A program made the position numbers and the translations under genes. A stretch of DNA of 64,000 nucleotides, from contig NZ_LMGI01000004.1 of NCBI RefSeq assembly GCF_001427105.1, forward strand, positions 372,001-436,000, read 5' to 3'. A model generated the notes under the pieces. That model had not been told where the DNA came from. It ran no database searches and saw nothing but the letters and a program-made list of their open reading frames with translations. The first letter of the stretch is position 1. Each line of letters opens with the position of its first letter. The DNA comes from Sphingopyxis sp. Root154 (GTDB lineage Bacteria; Pseudomonadota; Alphaproteobacteria; Sphingomonadales; Sphingomonadaceae). Of the stretch, positions 26,453-34,548 are shown piece by piece.

Positions 26453-26612
26453 GTGTCTCTCCCTGCGCCGCTGCCTTCCAGGTGGCCGCTGCTCGCCCCG
26501 CAGACTAGCGATTGGTCCGGTGGATGCCAAGAAATTGCACGGGGTCGAGTCCCGCGGTTTTCAGTCCCGAAAGCGTTGTATTTCTGCGACAGGGCGCAGC
26601 GCTGCATATTAT

Positions 26613-26628
26613 GCGTATACGTATACCC
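26613..26628. promoter_or_regulatory. Candidate LacI operator B (TonB receptor operon)
   Basis: GCGTATACGTATACCC is an even palindrome centred on CG with one mismatched pair. It shares the core CGTATACGWATAC with site A. It sits in the 318-base gap between divergent lacI (start 26452) and the receptor gene (start 26771). Nothing else with clear structure was seen in that gap. Confidence 0.7.
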
Positions 26629-26770
26629 TATGGCGGCGCGGCGTGATTGGTTTCAATTGCGAGGCTCAAGATGGGAAAGCCCACGTGCCGGAGAGGAGCC
26701 TGACGGACGCCCCGCGTCCCCCTCCCGATGCATGGGCCAAGACCACCCGTCCGTGCCAGGGGAGCCACAT

Positions 26771-29521
26771 ATGACCATGCCGACCAATCTTCGCCGCGAC
26801 GCGAGCGCCATCGCGCTCGGCTTCGCCTTGACCGCCTTGCTGCCCGGCGCCGCGATGGCGCAGGATGCTGGCACCGCGCCCGTCGACGAGGCGCCGGCCG
26901 ACGGCGAAATCATCGTCAGCGGCATTCGCGGGGCGATCAACAATTCGGTTCAGGCGAAGAAGAACAGCACCTCGATCGTCGAGGTCGTCTCGGCCGAAGA
27001 CATCGGCAAGCTGCCCGACCTGTCGATCGCCGAATCGCTGTCGCGCTTGCCGGGTCTTGCAACGCAGCGCCTCGATGGCCGCGCGAACGTCGTGTCGATC
27101 CGCGGCCTCGCGCCCGATTTCACCACGACCTTGCTCAACGGCCGCGAACAGGTTTCGGCGAGCAATAACCGCGGCGTCGAGCTCGACCAATATCCGTCCG
27201 AGCTGCTCAACGGCGCCATCGTCTACAAGACCCCCGATGCCTCGCTGATCGGGCAGGCGATCGGCGGCACGATCGACATGCGCACGGTACGCCCGCTCGC
27301 TTACGGCAAGCGCACGATCGCGGCCGGCGCGCGTTTCGAGATCAACGATCTCGGCAAGCTCAACCCCGATATTTCGAACAAGGGCTATCGCGCCAACATC
27401 TCCTATATAGACCAGAATGCCGACGGCACGCTCGGCTGGGCGATCGGTTACGCGCGCATGCAGTCGCCGACCGCCGAGGAACGGTTCAACGCGTGGGGCT
27501 ATCCCGAAGCGACCGACGGCACGAACACCGCTTTCGTCATCGGCGGCGCCAAGCCCTATGTGAAATCGAACGAATTGAAGCGCGACGGCGTGATGGCGGT
27601 CGTCGAATGGGAACCGAGCGACAAATTCCACACGACGATCGACGGTTATTGGTCGAAGTTCAAGGACGAGCAGCGCCTGCGCGGCATCGAATTCCCGCTG
27701 TTCTGGGGCAATTCGACCCTCCAGCCCGGCTTCACCGTCGAAGACGGTCTGGTGACGAAGGGCGTTTGGACGGGCACCGAGGCGGTGATGCGCAACGACG
27801 TCGTCCATCGCGACTCGACGATCATCGCGGGCGGCTGGAACACGCAGTTCAAGCCCAATGAGAAACTGACGCTCGAACTCGACCTTGGTTATTCGCGGAT
27901 CAAGAAGACCGAGGAGAATCTGGAAATCTATCTCGGCACCGGTCGCGGCGCGGGCGTCGGCGCGCGCGAAACCGCGCTGGGGTTCGAGATGCGTCCGAAG
28001 GGCGGGATCATGTTCGACCCCTCGCTCGACTATGCCGATCCCAATTTGTTCGTGATCACCGATCCGCAGGGCTGGAACAGCTGCGGCGGCGCGGTTGCCA
28101 ACTGCCAGGACGGCTTCGTCAACACGCCGCGCGTCAAGGACCAGCTGAAATCGCTGCGCCTGCAGGCGACGCAGGAACTCTACGGCGTGCTCAGCAGCAT
28201 CCGCGTCGGCGCCAATTATTCGGACCGCAAGAAGAGCCTCGACGACCGCGGCTTCGTGCTGACCAGCAAAAATTATCCCGCGAACACCCCGGTGCCCGCC
28301 GATTATCTCTATGACCCGGTGTCGCTCGACTTCATCGGCATCCCCGGCATGGTCGCGTTCGACAGCTGGCGTTTCTACAATGACGGAAACTATAATCTGA
28401 CCGACGGCGCCGGCTTCGACCCGGCGCGTGTCTTCAACGATTATACAATCCGTGAAAAGGTGCTCACCGGCTTTGTGCAGGCGAATTTTGACGCCGATGC
28501 GGGAAGCACCCCGATCCGCGGCAACGTCGGCGTTCAGGTTATCCATTCGGACCAGACGGGATCGAGCTTTTATGCGCAGGTCGTCGGCGGCGTCACCCAG
28601 TCGACCCCGGTGACCGATGGCGACAAATATACCGACATCTTGCCCAGCATGAACCTGTCGGTCGAATTCGCCGATAACACCTTCCTGCGCTTCGGTGCCG
28701 CGCGCGTGCTGGCGCGCGCGCGCATGGACCAACTGAAGCCCGGCGGCGGCGTCAATTTCGATACGTCGAAGCGCAACAACACCGACGTCAACGCGTCGCC
28801 CTGGTCGCTCGATCTCGGCAATGCGAAGCTGCGTCCGCTGATGGCCGACACGGTCGATGTCGGGCTCGAGAAATATTTCGGGCAGGGCGGCTATGTCTCG
28901 GTCGGCGGCTTCTACAAATATCTCGAAAATTACATCTATCGTCAGGTCAATCCGTTCGACTTCACCGACTTCGAGGTCCCCGATGGCGGCACGGTCGGCA
29001 CGCGCGCCGGCCTCAGCAAACAGTGGCTGAACGGCAATGCCGGGCGCGTCTATGGCGCCGAAGCTTCCTTCTCGCTGCCCTTCGCAAACTTCACCCAGGC
29101 GCTTGACGGTTTTGGCGTGCTCGGCAGCGCCTCCTATACCAAGAGCCGCGTGCGCGAAGGCACGGAGGATGCGATTTCGATGCCCGGCCTGTCGAAATGG
29201 GTCATCAACGGAACCGCCTATTTCGAAAAGGATGGTTTCCAGGTGCGTGCATCGGGCCGCTACCGCTCGAAGTTCCTCGCCGAAGTTTCGACGATCAGCC
29301 TCGCGCGCGATATGTTCATGGCGAAGAGCGAATTCGTCGTAGATGCGCAGGTCGGATATACGTTCCAGAGCGGTGCGCTCGAAGGGCTGGGTGTGCTGCT
29401 GCAGGCGTCGAACCTGACGAATGAGCCGTTCGTGACCTATTACAACAATGATCCGCGCCAGATCCGCGACTACCAGAATTATGGTCGCAACTTCATGGCC
29501 GGCATCACCTATAAGTTCTGA
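26771..29521 (+). CDS. TonB-dependent receptor, MalA-like (maltodextrin uptake)
   Basis: A 916-residue outer-membrane receptor. The signal peptide ends at AAMAQ, followed by a TonB-box-like GEIIVSGIRGAINNSVQAKK and a plug with VVSAEDIGKLPDLSIAESLS, RLPGLATQR, VSIRGLAPDFTTTLLNGRE and a C-terminal barrel ending ITYKF. This plug pattern is the one seen in sphingomonad and Caulobacter carbohydrate receptors such as MalA. It begins a gene series encoding amylolytic enzymes, so the ligand is probably maltodextrin. The ATG at 26771 has CAGGGGAG eight bases upstream. An open frame extends far upstream but crosses the antisense lacI gene and is not used. Confidence 0.93.
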   Translation: MTMPTNLRRDASAIALGFALTALLPGAAMAQDAGTAPVDEAPADGEIIVSGIRGAINNSVQAKKNSTSIVEVVSAEDIGKLPDLSIAESLSRLPGLATQRLDGRANVVSIRGLAPDFTTTLLNGREQVSASNNRGVELDQYPSELLNGAIVYKTPDASLIGQAIGGTIDMRTVRPLAYGKRTIAAGARFEINDLGKLNPDISNKGYRANISYIDQNADGTLGWAIGYARMQSPTAEERFNAWGYPEATDGTNTAFVIGGAKPYVKSNELKRDGVMAVVEWEPSDKFHTTIDGYWSKFKDEQRLRGIEFPLFWGNSTLQPGFTVEDGLVTKGVWTGTEAVMRNDVVHRDSTIIAGGWNTQFKPNEKLTLELDLGYSRIKKTEENLEIYLGTGRGAGVGARETALGFEMRPKGGIMFDPSLDYADPNLFVITDPQGWNSCGGAVANCQDGFVNTPRVKDQLKSLRLQATQELYGVLSSIRVGANYSDRKKSLDDRGFVLTSKNYPANTPVPADYLYDPVSLDFIGIPGMVAFDSWRFYNDGNYNLTDGAGFDPARVFNDYTIREKVLTGFVQANFDADAGSTPIRGNVGVQVIHSDQTGSSFYAQVVGGVTQSTPVTDGDKYTDILPSMNLSVEFADNTFLRFGAARVLARARMDQLKPGGGVNFDTSKRNNTDVNASPWSLDLGNAKLRPLMADTVDVGLEKYFGQGGYVSVGGFYKYLENYIYRQVNPFDFTDFEVPDGGTVGTRAGLSKQWLNGNAGRVYGAEASFSLPFANFTQALDGFGVLGSASYTKSRVREGTEDAISMPGLSKWVINGTAYFEKDGFQVRASGRYRSKFLAEVSTISLARDMFMAKSEFVVDAQVGYTFQSGALEGLGVLLQASNLTNEPFVTYYNNDPRQIRDYQNYGRNFMAGITYKF

Positions 29522-29524
29522 CGG

Positions 29525-29558
29525 GACAAGCGGGCCGGGCATGTCCGGCCCGCTTGTC
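29525..29558 (+). terminator. Strong stem-loop after the receptor gene
   Basis: Fourteen perfect pairs (29525-29538 with 29545-29558) enclose a six-base loop, starting four bases after the receptor stop. There is no T-run, so it more likely protects the 3' end of the receptor mRNA or attenuates the downstream enzymes than fully terminates. Confidence 0.6.
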
Positions 29559-29582
29559 ACGGATGCGGACTGGCGAGAGGGA

Positions 29583-31100
29583 ATGAACAGGGTGGGCGAC
29601 AGTCGCATCACGAAGGTCGTCATCGTCGGCGGCGGAACCGCGGGCTGGATGGCCGCCGCGGCGCTGTCGCGGACGATGGACAATCTGTCGATCCGGCTGG
29701 TCGAGAGCGACGAGATCGGCACCGTCGGGGTCGGCGAGGCGACCATTCCCGCGATCCGCCTGTTCAATGCGCTGATCGGCATCGACGAGAATGAGTTCAT
29801 TCGCGAAACGGGCGGGACGTTCAAGCTCGGCATCCAGTTCCACGACTGGGGCCGGATCGGCGACGTCTATATGCACGCGTTCGGGCAGATCGGGCGCAGC
29901 CTCGGCATGCTGCCGTTCCAGCAATATTGGCTCCGCGGCCGTAACGAAGGCGTCGCGGGGCGGCTCGGCGACTCTTCGCTGAACGAAACGGCGGGACGCC
30001 AGAACCGCTTCGCGCGGCTGCCGCAAATCCCGAACACCAGCCTCGACGGCATCGCTTACGCCTTTCATTTCGACGCCGCGCTTTATGCGGCATATTTGCG
30101 CAAGGTCGCCGAGGCCGCCGGGGTAGAAAGGACCGAAGGCAAGATCGCCAGCGTCCGGCGCAATGGTGAAGGCGGCCATGTCGAAGCCGTCGTGCTGGAC
30201 AACGGTAAAGCGATCGAAGGCGAGCTTTTCATCGACTGTTCGGGCTTTCGCGCGCTGCTGATCGAGGACGCGCTCGAAACCGGCTTCGAGGACTGGACGC
30301 ACTGGCTGCCCTGCGATCGCGCGATCGCGGTGCCGAGCGAAAATGCTGGCCCGGCCCGGCCCTATACGCAGGCGATCGCGCACAAGGCCGGCTGGCAATG
30401 GCGCATCCCGCTCCAGCATCGGACCGGTAACGGCCACGTCTTCTGCAGCGACTTCATCAGCGAGGATGAGGCGACCGCGACCCTGCTCGCCCATGTCGAA
30501 GGCCGCCCGCTCGCCGAACCGCGGACGCTTCGCTTTCGCACCGGGATGCGCAGGAAGGCGTGGAACGCCAATGTCGTCGCGCTTGGTCTCGCCTCGGGTT
30601 TCCTCGAGCCGCTTGAATCGACGAGCATCCACTTGATCCAGAACGGGATCGCCAAGCTGCTCGCGCACTTTCCCGATCGCGATTTCGATGCCGCCAATAT
30701 CGACGGCTATAACCGGCGTGTCCGCTTCGATTACGAACGCATCCGCGACTTCGTCATCCTCCACTATCACGCGAACCAGCGCACCGACGCGCCCTTCTGG
30801 ATCCGCTGCCGCGAGATGGGCATTCCCGATACGCTGGCGCGCAAGATCGAGCTGTTCAAAAGCCACGGCCAGATTGTCCGCGAGGGCGACGAATTGTTTA
30901 TCGAGATCGGCTGGTTCCAGGTGCTGACGGGGCAGAATGTCATGCCCGCTGGCTATCATCCGATGGTGGACCAGCTCACCCCCGACGAGCTCGCGGGCTT
31001 TTTCGCCGACATCGAAACGATCGTCGCGCGCACCGCGTCGCATTTACCAACCCACGAAGAATTTATCGCGCAGCATTGCGCGGCAGGAGTGCCCGCATGA
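29583..31100 (+). CDS. Tryptophan-halogenase-like flavoprotein in the maltodextrin operon
   Basis: A 505-residue FAD-dependent halogenase-family enzyme. The FAD motif VIVGGGTAGWMAAAAL is near residue 10, followed by GVGEATIPAI. FKLGIQFHDW holds the Lys at the place of the catalytic Lys79 of PrnA. AGWQWRIPL matches the halogenase-specific WxWxIP motif, and FLEPLESTSIHLIQNGI carries the conserved Glu. It should use reduced FAD, O2 and halide to make a Lys-bound haloamine. No flavin reductase or obvious substrate gene is nearby. Such genes are frequent next to TonB receptors in sphingomonads and Caulobacter, and their role is unknown. The ATG at 29583 is close to the GAGAGGG site; nearby starts are possible. 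It overlaps the amylase gene (ATGA). Confidence 0.9.
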   Translation: MNRVGDSRITKVVIVGGGTAGWMAAAALSRTMDNLSIRLVESDEIGTVGVGEATIPAIRLFNALIGIDENEFIRETGGTFKLGIQFHDWGRIGDVYMHAFGQIGRSLGMLPFQQYWLRGRNEGVAGRLGDSSLNETAGRQNRFARLPQIPNTSLDGIAYAFHFDAALYAAYLRKVAEAAGVERTEGKIASVRRNGEGGHVEAVVLDNGKAIEGELFIDCSGFRALLIEDALETGFEDWTHWLPCDRAIAVPSENAGPARPYTQAIAHKAGWQWRIPLQHRTGNGHVFCSDFISEDEATATLLAHVEGRPLAEPRTLRFRTGMRRKAWNANVVALGLASGFLEPLESTSIHLIQNGIAKLLAHFPDRDFDAANIDGYNRRVRFDYERIRDFVILHYHANQRTDAPFWIRCREMGIPDTLARKIELFKSHGQIVREGDELFIEIGWFQVLTGQNVMPAGYHPMVDQLTPDELAGFFADIETIVARTASHLPTHEEFIAQHCAAGVPA

Positions 31101-32890
31101 GCTTGCTCTCATCGATTATCGCGCTGAGCCTGGCGGGCGCTGCGCCCGCTGAGGATTACCGCCAGCGCCCGCCCGAGGACGAAATCATCTATTTCGTCCT
31201 TCCCGACCGCTTCGAGAATGGCGATCCCAAGAACGATCGCGGCGGGCTGAAGGGCGACCGGCTCCAGACCGGCTATGACCCGACCGCCAAGGGCTTTTTC
31301 AACGGCGGCGACCTCGCCGGCCTCACCAAGCGGCTCGATTATATCGAGGGTCTGGGGGCTACCGCGATCTGGTTCGCGCCGATCTTCAAGAACAAGCCCG
31401 TGCAGGGGCCGAAGGGCGACGAAAGCGCGGGCTATCACGGCTATTGGGTCACCGACTTCACGCAGGTCGACCCGCATTTCGGCACCAATAAAGAGTTCAA
31501 GGCGTTCGTTGACGCCGCGCACGCGCGCGGGATGAAGGTCTATATGGACATCATCGCCAACCACACCGCCGACGTTATCACTTACAAGGAGGACGCGGCC
31601 GGAGGCTTCCGCTACCGCAGTCTCGCCGATTATCCTTATTCGCGGCGCGGCGGGATCAAGGGCGCGGCGATCAATCCGGGCTTTTCTGGCGACCATGTCG
31701 CCGATGCGGAGAACTGGAAAAAGCTGACCGACCCGGCTTTCGCCTACACGCCCGTCGTGCCGAAGGGCGAGGAGCGGGTGAAGGTTCCCGCCTGGCTCAA
31801 CGACCCGATCTATTATCACAACCGCGGCAACAGCGACTGGGTCGGGGAATCGGCGCTCTACGGCGATTTTTCCGGGCTCGACGATCTCGCGACCGAGAAC
31901 CCGCGCGTCGTTCAGGGTTTCATTGACATCTATGGCCGCTGGATCGACGAATTCGGCATCGACGGTTTCCGGATCGACACCGCCAAGCATGTGAACCCCG
32001 AATTCTGGCAGGCCTTCGTACCCGCGATGCAGGCGCGGGCGAAGGCGCGCGGCATTCCCAATTTCCACATCTTCGGCGAAGTCTATGTCGACGCCGTCGA
32101 TCCGGGCGCGCTCGCCTGGTACACGCATGCGGCGGGTTTGCCCGCGGTGCTCGACTTCGGTTTTGCGCGTGCCGCGATCGATGCGGTGAGCGGGACGAAG
32201 GGGACCGACCAGTTCGCGCGGCTGTTCGACGGCGACGCGCTCTACAAGGGCGGGGCAGGGGCCGCGCAAGGGCTGCCGACCTTCCTCGGCAACCACGACA
32301 TGGGCCGCTTCGCGATGTTCGTGAAAGCGGCGAACCCGAAGGCCAGCGAGGCAGAGCTGCTGCAGCGCGTGATGCTCGGCCATACCATGCTGCTGACGCT
32401 GCGCGGGGTGCCGACGATCTATTATGGCGACGAGCAGGGGTTCGTGTCGGACGACAAGGACCAACTCGCGCGCGAAAATATGTTCGCGTCGCAGGTCGCG
32501 GCCTATAACGATAACGACCTTATCGGCAGCGACGCGACGACCGCGACCGCCAATTTCGATGCCGCGCATCCGCTCTATCGCCATATCGCGGCGCTGGCAG
32601 AAATCCGGCGCAAGACCCCCGCGCTGATGCGCGGCGCTACCAAGGTCCGCGTCTTTTCCGAAAAGCCCGGTCTGCTCGCGGTATCGCGCTTCGATCCCGA
32701 CACGGGGCGCGAAGTGCTGCTCGCCTTCAACACGTCGACGGCGCCGCTGTCGGCCAATATTGCCATCGATATGAAAAGCGCGCGCTTTACCGCGGTCCAC
32801 GGCGACTGCCCCGCGGCACCCACCGCGCCGGGTAGTATCCATCTTTCCCTCCCCGCTTTCGGCACGATCATCTGCCAGGCCAGCGAATAA
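31097..32890 (+). CDS. Alpha-amylase family glycosyl hydrolase (GH13), secreted
   Basis: A 597-residue GH13 enzyme with an N-terminal signal peptide ending near AGAAPAE, so probably periplasmic or outer-membrane-side. Catalytic motifs are DIIANHT (region I, near residue 153), GFRIDTAKHV with the nucleophile Asp near residue 292, IFGEVY with the acid Glu near residue 327, and FLGNHDMGRF with the third carboxylate near residue 399. It is of the cyclomaltodextrinase/alpha-amylase kind and should cut alpha-1,4-glucans to maltodextrins for the MFS permease. Its start overlaps the halogenase stop by four bases. Confidence 0.92.
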   Translation: MSLLSSIIALSLAGAAPAEDYRQRPPEDEIIYFVLPDRFENGDPKNDRGGLKGDRLQTGYDPTAKGFFNGGDLAGLTKRLDYIEGLGATAIWFAPIFKNKPVQGPKGDESAGYHGYWVTDFTQVDPHFGTNKEFKAFVDAAHARGMKVYMDIIANHTADVITYKEDAAGGFRYRSLADYPYSRRGGIKGAAINPGFSGDHVADAENWKKLTDPAFAYTPVVPKGEERVKVPAWLNDPIYYHNRGNSDWVGESALYGDFSGLDDLATENPRVVQGFIDIYGRWIDEFGIDGFRIDTAKHVNPEFWQAFVPAMQARAKARGIPNFHIFGEVYVDAVDPGALAWYTHAAGLPAVLDFGFARAAIDAVSGTKGTDQFARLFDGDALYKGGAGAAQGLPTFLGNHDMGRFAMFVKAANPKASEAELLQRVMLGHTMLLTLRGVPTIYYGDEQGFVSDDKDQLARENMFASQVAAYNDNDLIGSDATTATANFDAAHPLYRHIAALAEIRRKTPALMRGATKVRVFSEKPGLLAVSRFDPDTGREVLLAFNTSTAPLSANIAIDMKSARFTAVHGDCPAAPTAPGSIHLSLPAFGTIICQASE

Positions 32891-32907
32891 GCGAAGACCA
32901 CGCCATA

Positions 32908-34548
32908 ATGACCCAGTCCCTCGTCCAGAATGCCAGCTTGCCCGCCGCCGCCGAGGCGCCCTGGTGGAAGGGCGCGGCGATCTATCAGATCTACCCGCGC
33001 AGCTTCGCCGATTCGAACGGCGACGGGATCGGCGACCTTGCCGGCATCACCACGCGGCTCGACTATGTCGCCGCGCTCGGCGTCGATGCGATCTGGCTGT
33101 CGCCCTTCTACCCCTCACCGATGGATGATTTCGGCTATGACATCGCCGACTATTGCGGCGTCGACCCGATCTTCGGCACGCTCGCCGATTTCGACGCGCT
33201 AGTGGCGCGTGCACATGCGCTGGGGCTGAAGGTCACGACCGACCTTGTCTTCGCGCACACCTCCGATCGTCACGCGTGGTTCGCGGAGAGCCGCGCGAGC
33301 AAGGACAATGACAAGGCCGACTGGTATGTCTGGGCCGATGCCAAGCCCGACGGGTCGCCGCCGACCAACTGGCAGTCGGTGTTCGGCGGCCCGGCGTGGA
33401 CGTGGGACGCGCGGCGCGGCCAATATTATATGCATAATTTCCTGGCGTCGCAGCCGCAGCTCAACGTCCACAACGCGGCGGTGCAGGACGCGCTGCTCGG
33501 CGTCGTGCGGTTCTGGCTCGATCGCGGCGTCGATGGGTTTCGCATCGATGCGATCAACTTCTCGATGCACGATCCCGAACTGCGCGACAATCCGCCCGCG
33601 CCGCCGTCGAACAAGGTCCGCACCCGCCCGTTCGATTTCCAGCAGAAAATCCATAACCAGTCGCACCCCGACATCCCGCTCTTCCTCGAACGCATCCGCG
33701 CGCTGACCGATCAATATGAGGGCAGCTTCACCGTGGCCGAGGTCGGCGGCGATGATGCGGTGCGCGAGATGAAGCTGTTTACCGCGGGCGACGGCCGCCT
33801 CAACAGCGCCTATGGCTTCGACTTCCTCTATGCCGACCGGCTGACGCCGCAACTCGTGCGCGAGGCGGCCGAACAATGGCCCGATACGCCGGGGCTCGGC
33901 TGGCCGAGCTGGGCGTTCGAAAATCACGACGCGCCGCGCGCCGTGTCGCGCTGGACCCCCGAAGGCGTCGACGGGCAAGCCTATGCGCGGATGAAGATGG
34001 CGCTGCTCTGCGCGCTGCGCGGCAATATCATCCTCTACAATGGCGAGGAACTGGGGCTCGACCAGGTCGAGATTCCGTTCGAGCTGGTGAAGGATCCCGA
34101 GGCGCTCAAGAACTGGCCGCTGACGCTGTCGCGCGACGGCGCGCGCACCCCGCTGCCATGGGCGGCAGGCGAGGCGCATGCGGGCTTTTCGATAGCCGAT
34201 CCGTGGCTGCCGCTGGGTTCGACGCACGATGCGCTCGCGGTCGACCGGCAACAGGACGATCCCGCGTCGCTGCTCAACCTCACGCGCCAGCTGGTCGGAC
34301 TGCGCGCCGCGCACCCCGCGCTGCGCCTCGGCCGCGACGCGCGCTGGATTGCCGAGGGCGATCTCCTCGGTTTCGACCGCATCGCGGACGGCGACCATAT
34401 CCGCTGCCTCTTCAATCTCGGTGGCGCGATAATCGACGTCGCGGCCCATGGCGCGGGCGGCACGCCCATCGCTGCACTCAACGGCGCTGATCCGGCGCAT
34501 CTGCCGCCGTGCGGCGCTCTCTGGCTGAAACTCGAAGGAACAAATTGA
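32908..34548 (+). CDS. Alpha-glucosidase (GH13, oligo-1,6/maltase type), cytosolic
   Basis: A 546-residue GH13 alpha-glucosidase. The N-terminus WWKGAAIYQIYPRSFADSNG is typical of the oligo-1,6-glucosidase/maltase branch. Active-site motifs are GVDGFRIDAIN (nucleophile Asp near residue 213), VAEVGG (acid Glu near residue 278) and FENHDAPRAVSRW near residue 338. No signal peptide is seen, so it most likely hydrolyses imported maltose to glucose in the cytoplasm. It is 17 bases after the secreted amylase gene, and its TGA overlaps the next start (TGATG). Confidence 0.93.
   Translation: MTQSLVQNASLPAAAEAPWWKGAAIYQIYPRSFADSNGDGIGDLAGITTRLDYVAALGVDAIWLSPFYPSPMDDFGYDIADYCGVDPIFGTLADFDALVARAHALGLKVTTDLVFAHTSDRHAWFAESRASKDNDKADWYVWADAKPDGSPPTNWQSVFGGPAWTWDARRGQYYMHNFLASQPQLNVHNAAVQDALLGVVRFWLDRGVDGFRIDAINFSMHDPELRDNPPAPPSNKVRTRPFDFQQKIHNQSHPDIPLFLERIRALTDQYEGSFTVAEVGGDDAVREMKLFTAGDGRLNSAYGFDFLYADRLTPQLVREAAEQWPDTPGLGWPSWAFENHDAPRAVSRWTPEGVDGQAYARMKMALLCALRGNIILYNGEELGLDQVEIPFELVKDPEALKNWPLTLSRDGARTPLPWAAGEAHAGFSIADPWLPLGSTHDALAVDRQQDDPASLLNLTRQLVGLRAAHPALRLGRDARWIAEGDLLGFDRIADGDHIRCLFNLGGAIIDVAAHGAGGTPIAALNGADPAHLPPCGALWLKLEGTN

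Noticed and set aside
26666..29833. Long open frame antisense to the MalA-like receptor
   Set aside because: Low-complexity Arg/Ala/Asp sequence opposite a complete receptor gene; no start signal.
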